From Chrysemys picta bellii (Eukaryota > Chordata > Testudines > Emydidae): a stretch of DNA of 64,000 nt. Positions within the stretch are counted from its first letter, which is position 1; each line of letters starts with the position of its first letter. The notes under the pieces were generated by a model that was not told the origin of the DNA, did not search any database, and worked only from the letters and a program-made list of their open reading frames with translations. Of this stretch, positions 23,037 through 36,931 are shown one piece after another. Made by a program: the position numbers and the translations under genes. Location of the stretch: NCBI RefSeq assembly GCF_011386835.1, contig NC_088795.1:16039441-16103440 (forward strand), given 5' to 3'.

Positions 23037-23401
23037 AAGGAAGCTTTTTCAGTTATATGACCAAACCAGTGCAAATTGGAATCATCAGCCTTGTGGTTGA
23101 AGATTGAATAGAGGACAACTTTTCTAATGTTATCGTGAATGTTTTGAAGTTTAAATCTAACCTAGCACCCAAATGCATTGATACATTTTACATTTCAAAA
23201 ATTGCATATGCATGATCTATTGGATTTAATACAACCGTGTCAGTTTAAAAAAAAAAAATCCAATTCTATTAAGGAAATTAATCATTTAGGTCACACGAGT
23301 ATTGCTACTTTCCTCTATTGTTTTCAGCCACCAACCTTTGTCTTTTATTTTTGTTGTTGGTTCCTCTGTTTTATTAGAACCTCCAGGTGCAACAGCAGAG
23401 G

Positions 23402-23407
23402 AATAAA
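23402..23407 (+). promoter_or_regulatory. BMP2K: Candidate intronic poly(A) signal AATAAA
   Basis: AATAAA about 430 bp after the read-through stop at 22972-22974. It could end a short BMP2K transcript in which the GC donor is not used. Such hexamers also occur by chance in AT-rich introns. Confidence 0.3.
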
Positions 23408-24837
23408 GAGCTTAGCTTTGTCTGGTTACAGTCACACTTATGACACTGAGACTCTGTATAACCTTTTCTTTATAGAGACAGATTTTCTGACTATACTGTG
23501 AACTCTGGGATCTAAAAACCAAGTTGTGCTCTGTCGCTTACTAACTTGCCAGTTACTAAAAATTCTGCAACAAGAACTTCATTGACAATTTCAAGGCATG
23601 AGGTAGAATAGAATCTAGGGCACTCCTCTATAACATTAAAAAAAGCTTTTGTTACTTTGTACTACCGTGGAGCCAGCAATGAGTAAAATAAGGTGCAACT
23701 TAAAGATGCTCAAAGTTGTGGGTATGTTGAGTTAAAAATGCCCTCTTCATGTGATTTTTCTGACTGTCCAAATCCACAGTAATGGTTCCTCTAATATGCT
23801 CAGATTTCACTTTGTCTTCAATCTTGTCTACTTGTTTTTTTGCAGCCACATTCCCTTTTCTTCTTTCACTTCGCATTTCTGTGAATCTCCTTGTGTGACT
23901 TAGGCCCTTTCTGACCATGCATAACCAGGTGTGAACAGAATAATATTTGGCATTCTGTTCTCTGTGGTACTCATTAAGAGCTAGGCTGTTCTGTTCTCAT
24001 TCTCAATCAACTTTTTCCTTGTCAGACTACCTTAAACTGGTTCTGCTCACATTACATTTTCTGAGTTTTCTTCCATTATATCTGCTCAGCAAGCACTAAA
24101 TTACCACCTTCCATCACCCTGCTCTAAAGAGTTCTAGCGTTTCTCAGGTCTCTTAAGCTTGTCCTAAGGACTGTGTGTTCTCCATAGAACTAAAGACTCT
24201 AGGACTTGCATTATGCAGTATCTGCAAAGACTCTTTGCCATATAGGCAAGGCTGAATTAATATGAAATAAGGAAAGAAATGATTCCCTTTGTGTGGTGGC
24301 CACCCAAATCAACATCGCTGTTTTACTTTCCTGATCTTGATACCTTTGCTTGCTGAGTGTATCCTGCACTGAGATACTGTTTAGGTCTGGAAACTTTTAA
24401 TAGTCCCTTAACTTCTGACACAACTTTTTGATGCTTTTGCTCTGCTACTGCTTCTCAGCCTGCTGTGCCTATAACCTTCAGATAATTAAATTGAATTTAC
24501 TAAATCATATAATGAAACCCCCCACACACACTTTTTTTCCATTTACATATTTAGGATAAACTTGAGTCCGGGAAATGGAAGAGCTGCTGAGATCTAGAGA
24601 GAAAAACTATATACCCTCACTATTGACTTTTGCCATTTATAAAACTTACAAAAGGTATCTCCATTTTAAAAAAAAATATTTACAATCCTGGATCAGTTAA
24701 GGCTGAAAAGTAAGAGGAGACTTACAAAAGATCTTCTCCAGCTGTTGGTTGTAAAAATTCTTACACCACAGCAGACTGGGAGGCCTGGCATATGTTGGGG
24801 TCTTTTACTGGGGAAAAAAACTGCAACAAATGTCAAT

Positions 24838-25080
24838 GTTCTTCTTCGCGTGATGGTCCCTATTGTATTCCACTGCAGGTTACACACTCTCACATTGTGT
24901 CTGGAGCCAGAGAATTTGAAAGTAGTGTCCATTGATCTGCGCATGCTCCCAGGCTCACATGTGCCTCTGACTGAGGGGATAAAGGGCAGGGCAGACTGAC
25001 CGCCTCTCCAGTTCCTTCTCACCGCTGCTTGGTGCGGGTCGGAACCTCTCTGTGTCCATAGCTTCAGCTTTGTCCCTTAA
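24838..25080 (+). mobile_element. Isolated DIRS terminus
   Basis: Shares the order 'gagccagagaatttgaaagt'-'agtgtccattg'...'gaggggataaagggcagggc'-'cagttccttctc' with the termini of the element at 9300-13250 (gagactgcaaagtagtgt ... ggataaaaggaggc ... cttcctcttct). No internal DIRS coding sequence is next to it. Confidence 0.55.
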
Positions 25081-25126
25081 AATAAAATTTAGCTTTGTAA
25101 ATAGTTTTAGTGTTATGTTAATCCTG

Positions 25127-25139
25127 GGGGGGGGGGGGA
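25127..25139. repeat. G homopolymer run
   Basis: Thirteen-base G run; similar runs at about 28300-28312 and, as C, about 35130-35141. Confidence 0.85.
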
Positions 25140-28128
25140 CCCTCCCCACTAAACCTCATGTGGGTACTATAAACACAGCTTTCAAAAGTGGCTTTATTAG
25201 GTTAATTTCTTCAACAAGGGCAATTTGTTGCGGTATTGGACATGAATCAGTGCTATTTAGCAAATACAGAAGCCTGAACGAACGTCTTTTCTTTACAAGG
25301 TGACAGTTATTTTTCCCCTAAATTCTTGACAGCATATCTACACCACAATTTGTCCAATCTCAAAGCAGTTTGTCTTGTGATGGCTGGCACAGTTTGGTAC
25401 AGCTTATGAAAGAGTTCTGAATCCTACCAACGAATTGGTCCTTTGTATGTTAACTTCTGGTAGAGTGTTTTAGTTAAAAAAACAAAAACAAAAAAAAATT
25501 CCCATAAATAAATTTCTGCTACTAGAAATGGTACTCAGTGGTAATGTGATAGTTAACTGCCTTGGTCTCCTTTTGGTCTCAGCCTTTTAAGAATAACTCA
25601 ACTGGATCCATACAATTCCCAGGAACTTGAAGACTTTTAAAATAAATATATTTTAAGGCTCCCAAGGGCTGGAATTATTCTCTGAATCAAGTTGTATTTT
25701 CTAGCTTTTGGTAAAAAAATTTTTAAAAAGCAGACTTTTCATTTCTTTACTACTGCAAAGCATCTCTAATGAAACTAATGGATATTTTTACCAGCTTTCC
25801 CTGAAAATTTAATTTTGAACAGGTAAATTATAATAAAAGTGTCCCTGTCCTCAAACTGTGGTAATCAAGAATAATGGATGATGTATGATTTTAAATTTGT
25901 AGGCATGATTTTAGACCATGGCAACTCCTGTAGTAAGTTTCTCACCATCATATTTTTACTATAACACACATTACTATAGATTTTGATTTGTAAATGTGAG
26001 GCACAATTCTCTTAAATTTAGGCAGAAGAAATATGGAATAGTTGTCAGTGGGGCAAAGTTGCATAAAACACCCGATTCCCTATATAAATATCAAATATGA
26101 CTGCACAGTTCTCCAGCTGCATGCAAAACATACTTACTTTGGTACTTTTGAGTTGCCTGGTAGATGATGCAGTTAACTGATGCCAGTATCTATGGCTAAA
26201 TGATCATCTACTAAGCAGTGGTCCACTTCACAGTAAGAATAATATCTGAGAGTTCATGGAGTAATTCACTTTAGGGGGAAAAAAATCTTTTTAAAAAAAA
26301 CCTCACACTTAATATTGTAGACTTTGACGGGGGGAAAAAGCATAGCTTATATTGCAGTAATCTTTCTTTATTAAACTCCGGCTGTCAGTTTCCTACTACA
26401 ATGGGAATTCATGATCTCTGACAAGTTGATGGTCCAGGACAACGCTGATTGCTTTGCTCTTGAAATGACTCAAGTATACTCCTGTCACTCATTTTGTTGT
26501 GTGGTCATCTTCAGTCCTTGCCTTTTTGGGGATGAGTAGAGATCCTTTGGAGACTGTATAACTTATCATCCTTTAATAGTAAATAATGAAGTAGGTTTTC
26601 TATTATCATTAAAATAGCTCAGTACATCAGGATCATGCATTATGTAAGTCCACTCATGTTGCATGATACCAGAGAGGTGCCACTAAAAACCATCAGAGAC
26701 GTAACAAGTGTAAAGTTATTCACAGATGTGTTTTGAAGGGGAAAAAACACATTCTAAGAACCAAATGTTTGTTTTCATTTCCAGTTCTTGTCTTGAAAAC
26801 AAGAGCAGCATAAATCTATTACAATATTCAGCAGCTGCTGCTCTGCCTGTCGTCAAAGAAATAGTGCAGATTTAGTTGAAATGTCCCAGTAATCCTGGGG
26901 CCTGACATGTGGCAAATTGCTGTGAAATGATGGCGGCAGTATGTTACCAATTCAAAGAAAGCGTAAGGCCCTTATGCCCTACTCTTCCGCTCCCCCCATC
27001 CCAGCCCCTAAAATGATGAACCAGCAGAAGGCATGTAATTACTGCAGTTGTTACAAGCCATTCATCCTCTTATAATCGGATGTCTAGAAAAAGAACATCA
27101 GAACAGAAAATTTCCTTGAAGATTAGAATCTTCTTATATGATTAAAGATGTTCCACCTGCCTTGCATTTGAGTGAAGAACAATTGTCTCCTACAAGATGC
27201 AAACCTGATTAGAAGTGTAGCAATCTGAGCAGTACATTGCAAACAGATGTTACTGCATATTTCTTCAGCTTTTATAAATCTATATTTGAAAATTTCATTG
27301 CAGCAGTTTACAGTTTGAGAAGATTATTAAAAAAAAATGAAATCTTCTGCCATGTTGATTTTGAAGTGCATTCTGACATTAAAATGTCATTAAATAACCC
27401 ATTTTTCCCTTTAGGCATTTATTTTGCTGCATTTTTAAAATGTTTGGTAAATGAAGTATAGTTTGACAACTTCTATTTTTGGGGTTGAAAATAGAAATTT
27501 TCCTCCATCAATAACAGTAAAACTATGTAATGTTTAAACTTATGTGAATTATCAACAATACAGGGGCTTTGTATTTGGATATTTATTTTTACTTGTTTGA
27601 GGTTGAATTTAGTGCTCATTAATTTAACCAACAGCCACTCTGACCATAAAGTCACCAGGAATATTATTGTTGATTTCTAGTGGGAGTATGCTCATTCCCT
27701 AAAAGCATGTTTGAGCTGTGCTTAATCATAATGTGTGCAGGTATGTAGTGGAAGCTTCGTCAAGCAATGATGAATCCAGCTAAGTCTAGCACTGTAATAT
27801 TCCTTGAGGTGATCTCAAAATCAATGGTGGCTTAAAGAGGATTGTCTCTTGGACATGTTTCATTGTGTATTTTTGGTGCATATAAAAAGTAAAGAAAACT
27901 CTTATTTCTGCAGAAACTGCTGTAACCTTCTGATAGGCGTTCTCTTCCTTTTACCCCTAAAAGGGCCTGATTCTCCCCTTTCTTAAACTGGTTTAAATCT
28001 GGATTAATTCCACTGAAGGCAATGGAGACACGGTTGTAAAACCAGTGTAAGTGAGAGGAAAACCAGGTTTATTATCTCAGCATTTGATTTAGAAGTTGCA
28101 GAAGTTAAATACATCCATAATATATCAT

Positions 28129-28207
28129 GTTTCAGAGTAGCAGCCGTGTTAGTCTGTATCTGCAAAAAGAACAGGAGTACTTGTGGCACCTTAGAGACTA
28201 ACAAATT
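28129..28207 (-). mobile_element. Truncated Penelope-like terminal fragment with 11-bp target duplication
   Basis: The 79-bp unit starts gtttcagagtagcagccgtg and ends in 'gagactaacaaatt'. It is flanked on both sides by taatatatcat (28118-28128 and 28208-28218). It is the same family as the left arm of the element at 56482-56698, cut off before the hammerhead-like part. Orientation is judged from the longer copies. Confidence 0.75.
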
Positions 28208-31200
28208 TAATATATCATAATAATATAAAAATATATTTTCCTCAGCAAAGCTGAGGAAAATCATACATAGCAAAATGTGAATCTCTTCACTGAAATAAGG
28301 GGGGGGGGGGAAGAGGGTTGCTGGAGTTGCTTTTGTATTCTAATAAGTATCCTACAGTTTCAGTGGGGAGTACGTCAGGAAATTAATCTCAGGTTTTGAA
28401 TAAAATGTTGTGCTTCTTCCTCTAGGAAATAGTTTTTCACAGTTTTACCTGCAGATAACAAAGAAATCGAGATCTGCTATTAATAGAAGTGGAATGACTT
28501 TTGGCCTTATACTGCTGAGTCATTAAATAACTATTCCAAATTAACCCCCATAAACTGGCACTTAGTATGCACTTACAAGTATCCTGGGGAGGCACGAAGA
28601 GGCAACTTATTTCTAGATCTAAACAAAAACAATCTGTGCATACAAACAAGGAAAACATACTTCTGTGGCTTGTACACAGAGTATGAGAAGTAAGCAGTTT
28701 AGGGTAAAAGTGTTACGTAAATGAAAGTTAGATTTTATTCTAAGTCTAATAGTAACCAGAGGTAGTTTTTAAATTGCTAATAGTTGCATCCAGATAAGGA
28801 GCAAGGACAACCCAATCCTAAACTATGAAATAATTAACTGTCCTGGGGGAAAATATTCTGTAAATCTGATTATTCCAAAATTCCAGATGGAGTGGGTAAT
28901 ATTGAGGGTGGTTTTGATAGGGATGAGAATTAACAGAACGTATCTCTCACCCACACTTCTTTGCAAGCTATGTCTTGTAAGCTTCAGATTTACATCCAAG
29001 ACACCCAAACTTGATCTCACTGTTTGTTACTGTCAATAAATGGTAACAGAATGCTGACACAAAGCTGTGGTTAGGAAAGATCTTACAGGTTTAAAGAAAC
29101 AAATCCCCAACGTAGTTTCTTGTTCTCTATTCTTGGGTTGTCACCAATTTTAAACTGCAGCGGTTCACATTAGACCATGGCAGAGTGAGAACTAAGAATG
29201 AGTCAGAATGGCTGCTGCTTCGTTAAAATCTTTTAAAATGAGAGGTTGAAAGGGGAGCAAGGGATGAACAAGGGTCTTTCCAGTGCACTTGTGTGTGAAA
29301 GTTCTTTGCGTTCTAGTACTAGCTGAGGAGACAGAGCTTTGATTCCAATCCCCACACTTACACGGTTCTGGTTTTAGAGTTTAAGTGGGCACTCTTTTCT
29401 ATTATGTAGGACAGGAACATTCAAATGAGAAAATGACTTGGCAGTCATCAAAGAATGAAAATCCTGCATATGTCTTCAAAGTAAGCCTGGAACCACAGAA
29501 ATAATATATTTTGAATTGTTTTTCTACCGTGAGAGTTATAATTAGTCTTTACGCCACTTGTTCAGAAACTGCGATGCTCTTTTTTTTCAACCCCATAGCA
29601 ACAGATATGATGCTTTTGTAATTGCATTGCATTCACAAACTGAAGAAGTAGGAAGTTCAAGTTGAAAGGACATTATTTCTATGCATGATATGCTCTGGGA
29701 AGTGCAGTTACTCTGTTCTCTAATTTTAAAAATGTACAAAAATGGGTATCTAGAGTGGGTTTCTGAGTTTTAGACATTTAAGTGGCCTAATTTTCAAAAA
29801 TACTGAGAGCTCAGAAGCTCCCACAGAAGTCGTGGGAGCTCATCAGTGCTCGGCACTTTCAAGAACCAAGCCACTTATTTAGGTACCTACATATGGTTTT
29901 AGGACTTTACCATTATGTCCATGTTCTCAAAAACCTTGGTTAGGAGGTGGTCCAGTTGGTTAAAACTGCTATACTTACTATATACAGGCAAGGACTTGGT
30001 GAAAAACTAATGGTCTCCTATAAATGTATAGGTCGTTATTTTTGTATGATCTACCTACTTCAGTGCTGATCTAGCATAATCTTTATTCTGAAATAGCCTC
30101 TCATATGTATATGATCTCTGTTCAATAGATTGATAGGTGGGAACAGTAAAAGACTTCAATCCTAATTCATCAGACACTTAGAATAAATAAGAAAGCACTC
30201 AAATAACACTAGTCCTAACAATTTATTCTTCCTGTTCCATGCTCTGCCCTGATCCTTATTGCATCTCTGTGCAGATATTTAGATCTATTTCTTCATTATT
30301 ACCATTAGTGACGTATGGATGCTAACAATGTTTAAGGACTCCATAGAACAATCTCAGACAAACACAACCCTTTTATCGACCTGATCCTGGAAACATGCCT
30401 GTGAGTAACGCTACTCATGTGACTAGTCCCATTAGCCTCAATAGGACTGCCTGTTCCTATGCCATTACAAAGAATGGGGGCATCAAAGCTGATCAGCAAT
30501 GGAACAGTTAGTCATATATTGACTGTTTGCAGAGTGCTCTAAATATGAAAACTAAATATTATTTTATGTCATCTATTAAGCTGTTCCCAAAGCTCTCAAA
30601 GCTCTCTTGGCTTTATTATTGCTGAAAGAAAAACATCGATAAAGGCTATGTTGACAATAAGAGGTGCTCGGGTGATCAGAGCAAATGTTCATCCCAGTAA
30701 ACAAACACACACCTAACCACTTCAGGTATAGTTAAAATAAGACCTCTTTGCAATAGACATAGCAAGCAAGCTCAAATTAAAAAATTATTTCCCAACCAAT
30801 TTCTTCCCTCTTTCCTCCATTCTCAAGCCCACTCCTCTACAGGGCTTATTGTCCACATATTGAAAAACTAAGCTTTAGGATGTTAATCTAGGTCAACAAA
30901 AGTGAAATTGACCTAGTGTGCTAGGACTTTTAAACTGTATAGATCAGATCCAGCACCATTGATTATAATGGGCAGAGGCTCAAGCCCCAAGTCTGCCATG
31001 ACAGAACACGTGTAATAAAAATGTTTTCCATTGAAAAGTAAACACGCCCCATAATATGGGACAAATCTTGCCACAGTATATGCTCCAGGGAGTCAAACAC
31101 AGCCCTCACAGTTTCTCTTTGTCTTGCTAATGCAGTTTGCAGATGGTTAGTCTCCTAGCATCATCAGGGTGAGAGCATGAAGATGAGAATAAAGACTAGT

Positions 31201-33189
31201 ATGTGATATTGAGATATTTTCAGTGTACCAAATTTTCAGTTCATCAGACAGAAAGTGAACCATTTACCTGTTACAAGTGTTCAACTCTCTTCATACAGAA
31301 ATAGGTGTGTGTGTAGGTATATACAAAAAAGCAGAATATACACTTACTTTGGTACACATTTTAAAAACAGGTTTGTCTTTCTGAACCTAATGTTGCTAAT
31401 GTCTACCCTAAGTCAGATAGACTTAGGTTATTTTCATTTTGCAAACTAATCACATTCATGTTAACAATTACAGTGTCTCAACAAATATTGGAAATGTCAG
31501 GATTTGGAAGACATGGGGTTATCAAGTCCAACATGAAGGCTATACCTTTGGGAAATCTAAAGTGTCCAATAATCCAGATTTTAATTTAACAGTAAACCAA
31601 ATGTGTACTATTTAAACTAAGAACAGATAAGAAGCAATTTAACACCAGAAGCAAGCAAACAGTCCAAAGCTATAATCACCTGATGTTTCTGGTCATTTTG
31701 TTCTTAATTCCATACAAAAAACATACATTACTTCTAAAGTCTTATTATGTCTCTGGGCATGTTTTAGAGGTGAAAAAATGGTTACCAAAACTATTCAGTT
31801 ATACTTTTTTCATAGAATACAACAAGATAGTCCAGTAAGCGTCTACTTCCTGCCTAAATAGACCATTAACCATCAAAAGATAATATTGACCTTGCTTGGA
31901 GTGATAAAGTTGCATACTCCTTGAGTGACCAAGGAATAAACCATAAGCCAACAGCAGAAGATTTACCAGTTAGAAACCAATGAGTAGAGTGACAAACTTT
32001 TTACTCAGACTAATTCATCATTTAAGAAAAGAGAGGAAAAAACCATGCAAACTTGCCCTGTACTGTGAACAATCTTCAGTTGCTTATATTCCAGGGGTGC
32101 TGATCTTTTTTTATGAAAAGAGAGGGCCCAATCCTTTAGTCCTTGCTCAAGCATCACTGTCATTAAAGTGTATGTAAATGTTGCTTAGCTGAGGACTTTC
32201 TGGGTCAAGTGCATTACTATAAAGGTTGTTAATTGCTTTAACAGTACATAGCTGTCCTACCTATAACTTACGTTGGGTGTTGACTGTGATGTAATGATTT
32301 ATTGATTTATATTTATGCATTGACTGTTGCATATGGATATATTACTGAATCTTACTGACTTAAACTGCCCACAGTGGACAGTCCAAATAGCTCCCCCTCG
32401 CACAAACCATTTCAACTGACCATAAATCAACTAGTGATTATCCATTAGTCGAGCAAATGCTTGATCAAAAATATGTTTTGTTCCATGCTCTGAAGGTCGA
32501 TAAAAGTGATCTCTTGCGATTCACCCAGAAGAAGTGGCTTCCATGCTAGGGAACTCTCGTGAAATTAACCAGCCTCAACTCCCTACACGAAAACATCATC
32601 GCACGGTCAGCCAAAGAGCTTCAACTGAGATGACGAGGCATAGGAAGGGGAAGCTGTTCACGTTGTACAGGACCCAAACCACGTATGGCCTTATCAATTA
32701 AACTGAACTGGGAAGCAGTCCATGGAGCAGAGATGTTAAACTCAGATCCAAAATCCTGCCCTTGACACACACACAACGGAAAAGCTGCATGAGGTCTTTT
32801 GCCTTTAGGTGGATTTTCCCCTACTATGCTACAATTGTATTTGTAGAAACAGTGCCTTGGGCTGGGGGTTACAAATCTGGCCCATCTCTGAAGTAGGTGA
32901 CTGTATGTCAGTTGTAAGAGTATTTTTTTTTTTATAAATTCAAAATATATTTCAATTTAAAAATAAACATGCCTTTTAAAGTCTTTTATATTACATTTTA
33001 AAATGTATTAACTGCTGTAAGAATGGAGTTACATGTGGGGGGAGTGTAGGTGAAGGAAGAGAGGTAATTTGCCCTTCTGTATTTTTAACGCATTTGCCAT
33101 ACCACCCTCCCTCTTCCGTCCTGCTGATTATGAAGCACTTCAATGTAGCAGTTGCTTTTTTTCCTATCTGGAGTGGAATAGGGTAGTGG

Positions 33190-34095
33190 CTTACTTCCCT
33201 TTATTGCTCACCATTAAAAGAGACACTCATCCCCTCCTCCTTGCCCATCAGTTTAATCAATGTAACCACCCCCCTCTTTCCAAATCCTTCCATTGGCTGC
33301 CTACCCACTATTGCATCCAACTTAAGCTTCTCATCAACTACCTTCAAAGCTCGCTGTAATTCTGGTCCTCCTTACTAATCTCTCCTTGTCAACCTTTGTC
33401 TTGCCCCTCATCCCTTCTACTCCACCCATGCTCTGACCTTTGTCCACTCATTTGTCAGCTTTTTGCAAAAGCCTCTCTGTGGGGTCGTCCATGTGACCCT
33501 CTATGCTACATATGAGCTCATCTGCAAAGACTTGACCCTATTCACATTTAAGTCCCTCTTAAAGAAACATTTGTGTGATGCCTATAATTCTAGTTCAGGG
33601 GTTCTTAACCTTTTTCTTTCTAAGCCAGCCACCCCACCCCACCCCGCAACATGCTATAAAACTCCATGGCCCACCTGTGCCACAACAACTGCTTTTATGC
33701 CAGGGCCAGCATTAGGGAGTAACAATTAGGGCAATTGCCCTGGGCCCCTGGCCACAGGGGGACTTCCAAAGCTAAGTTGCTCAGGCTTCGGCATCAGCCC
33801 TGGATGGCGAGGCTCAGGGCCCCGGGCGGCTTGCTTTCTGCCCTGGGCCGCAGCAAGTCTAATGCCAGCCCTGCTTGGTGGACCCCCTAAAATCCGCTCG
33901 TGGGCCCCAGGCCCCTGTTTAAGAAGTACTGCTCTAGTTAACTTGTATATAAACTGCCTCTTGTTCTCTTTCCTCAGTCTCTATTTACTTGTCTGTCTTT
34001 AGATTGGAGGTCTTAGCTCAGGGACTCTCCTTCTTTCAGTGTTTGGAAAGTACCTGGCTCATAGGAGGCACTGCTGTCAATAATTAGTAAAGGCC
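33190..34095 (+). mobile_element. L2-type LINE relic (end of ORF2 and 3' UTR), split by a hAT element
   Basis: Translation near 33270-33600 gives KSFHWLPTHYCIQLKLLI and a frame ending LFTFKSLLKKHLCDAYN. These are the usual HWLPV..RI.FKLL and FKS.LKTHLF blocks at the end of L2-like ORF2. After the hAT insertion the sequence resumes with 'tagattggaggtcttagctc' and 'agtacctggctcataggagg', which match an L2-type 3' end. No intact frame. Confidence 0.65.
33596..33931. mobile_element. hAT MITE inserted in the L2 relic
   Basis: Ends caggggttcttaaccttttt and cctgtttaagaagtactg. The 8-bp flanks ttctagtt (33588-33595) and ctctagtt (33932-33939) differ by one base. The internal body is related to the copy at 36932-37276. 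Confidence 0.85.
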
Positions 34096-34794
34096 AGGAC
34101 AAGAGCTTAGCTTTATATTTTCCACTGTAGGACAGCAAACCCCAGTAATAAAACAGCTGCTGCTAGGAGAGAGTCAGTCCTTTTTTGTAGTTAAAAAATG
34201 GGATCTCATTAAAGATCATCAGTGTTGTGCTTCAGTAAGAGTAAGGACCTGAGAAGGAAGTAGCGCATTTTCAGTAAATAAATTGATTTACTTCGGTGTG
34301 ATGCTATAAACATGAGACCTGTGTTCATTAAGCAATCTTCTGTTGGTGAAATGAAATTTATCTACAAAGGTATAAATATTCTCCATAGTGTGTGTGTAAA
34401 TTTTTCTGATGTCCTTTAGGATGAAAGGTGCTGTATAAGACACCTGTAAGATAGTAAAATATTAGCATAACCGAACTCTGAATTTTACAAAGGTCTCAAG
34501 GGAGCCATGACACCTATGTAAAATCAGGGGTTCAGGTGACCCCTGTTCCCTCAGTTACAGGCTGGCTGAGTCAGCAGAAAAGGGCGCTGAAGCTAAACTC
34601 CAGTGGCACTCCTAATTTCTGCAACGGGAGCTCTGAAGTTCTGCTGGAGCAAATCTAACCCCCTGCAGGCGTGGAGCTGTAGCAGGGCTCTCTCCACCCC
34701 TGCAGGTGATTAAGAGGTCTGCTTATGGTTTACTACACTCAGTAGCACATCAGACTAATAACAGATAACTTGAGTTAGAATATCTAGCTCTTGT

Positions 34795-34998
34795 ATAGCA
34801 CATCTCATCCATAGATCTCAAAGGGCTTTACAAAATACTGACCTTCTGGTCGATATCATTCCCATTTTACAGATCGTGAAACTGAGGCAGAGAGATGAAG
34901 TGACATTTCCAAGGCCACCCACTAGGCCAGTGACAGAACTAGGAATAGAACCCAGCTCTCTTATATAACAGTCTGGTGCTTCATCCACTAGGTAACTC
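34795..34998 (-). repeat. MIR (CORE-SINE) relic, reverse orientation
   Basis: The + strand reads 'cattcccattttacagatcg', 'tgaaactgaggcagagagat', 'caaggccacccactagg' and 'gaatagaacccagctctc'. This is the reverse complement of the MIR tRNA-derived and core region. Confidence 0.75.
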
Positions 34999-35114
34999 TG
35001 CCTCACCCATAAAACTGGGGTTGCATCGTAGAAAAAAACCATTTAATGAAAGAGGTAATTCTGTGCTATTCAGATGGAGCCTAAATAAAGATGAGCTGCC
35101 TTTTCTATTTCTCT

Positions 35115-35150
35115 CCTCCTCCTCCTCTTCCCCCCCCCCCCCTTTTTTGG
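35115..35150. repeat. CTC-rich, C-run and T-run tract
   Basis: Cctcctcctcttc followed by a C run of about 12 and a T run. Confidence 0.8.
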
Positions 35151-36931
35151 TTAAAAGCGCTATAGACACTATTTTGGCCTCATAATTAACAAAAGTATTC
35201 CAAGTAATTAGACTTGAGCCTCTACTACCTCAAGTACAGCCTTTTTCTGGAGTGGGAAGAATATTCTCTGATCTGTCTCTGCAAACCTACTATTCTGTGC
35301 AACTGAAACAGGACCCATAATCTCTGTTCCATGGAGATTGAAGAAGGATCCTTTAACGTATCCCCTTTATGCTATTTCATAAGCCTTGATTTTGTATTTG
35401 TAGTTTTAGTCTTTCTAGGTGCATCAGTGTTTTACCAATAAAATGAACAGACTGTAGGCAGTAAGACCCTGATTCAGTAAGGCACTTAAGCATGTGCTTA
35501 ACATCAAGCATGTGCTTAAATGCTTGGCTGAACCAGGGCCAAAGTATTGTAGTAGGTGAGAAATTAGAACATAGCTTTTAAAATGTGCTTCTGGGGAGGA
35601 GGGAAGAGATGTGACCTTTTAAAATAAAGCAACAAAACGGTGTTTCATAACAGCTACATCTTTTTATAAATATAAGTGGTACTGCTCAAGCATCTGTTTT
35701 TGCTGGCTTTTTCATAGGGAATTTGCATATGCTTATACATATGCTGATCCAGAGACACCACCAGGTTGTCACATTCACCAATCGTTCATCCTACACGTGG
35801 TGCTGTATAAAAAATACTTCTGGGACTGTATTGCAGCCATGTGGCTTGCTGGTGTGTTGAATTCCCCCACCTCCTCTTCATCTGTGTAGTTCTTCACACA
35901 AAACCTTCTTAATCAGACTGTGTGCAGGAAAAGGTGAATTTCACCCTTTGAGAGCTCCTGCAACGACACTAATCAGCATTATTATTATTACCATTATATT
36001 GTTCTATGATCCATTCTCAAGTGATGGAGCTGCCATGTGATCTATGTTCTGGGGAGAAGAATGGGACATTTGACAAGTACAGGTATATTATATTGAACTG
36101 AAGTGAAAAAGCCTTTCTTCGGTTGATTGTAATAATTTGTTGCTGTATTATTGTTTTCTCCCACCTAAATATTACTGAAACTCAGAATTTGAAAACTTCA
36201 AAGTAAGAGACATCTTCACAACATATAATATCCGATCTATAAAGCTTGAGAGTAATTACCCAAAAGTGTCTCTTGATGTGTAAAAATAGCACCTTCTTAA
36301 CATATCAGTCCCTGAGTGTAGAAGTCATGTCTGCTTACTTTACTGGCATGAACAAGTTTTTACTACTTCTAACATTACCAAGCCAATGTACCCATAAACG
36401 AGTAGATTGTATCCCTATTGTGCATCATTCATTGGAAGTGGAATGGTCAGCTACATTCTAATTGCAGAATCTTAAGCAGGTAGGAGGAGGATGTCAAAGC
36501 AAGAACAGACTGATTTTTCAGACCCCAAGTTGAGGCTGCTAGTTTTTTTTTGTTTTTGTTTTTTTAAAATCCTTTCATGATTTGTAAACTGTTTAATGGG
36601 AGAAAATGAATATGGGACCTCATGATGTCAGTTTAGAGCATGATTTTTCTGACTACAGCCAGTTTGAAAAACAGCAAGACAAGTACTTGGAATGTATTTG
36701 TCAAAGAAATGTTTCCAAAATTTCCTACTGTTGCTACCACCAATTCAGCCTCACTGGCATTAACAATACTGAGTCCAAAGGTAGACAGATCACCCACTGC
36801 TGCAACCATTTTAAGCACCATGGAGATTTTCAAAGGCACACATGGCAGGTACCTAGCTTAACTGTCTCAAGGGCAGTTAGGTGCCTGACTGGCATTTTTG
36901 CCTTTAAAAATTTCCCCCATGTCAATTAGAC

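Noticed and set aside
24745..24999. Open frame in the isolated DIRS terminus
   Set aside because: Terminal regions of DIRS are non-coding; no motif.
35700..35760. Octamer-like atttgcatatgc and a small palindrome
   Set aside because: Short motif in AT-rich intron; expected by chance.
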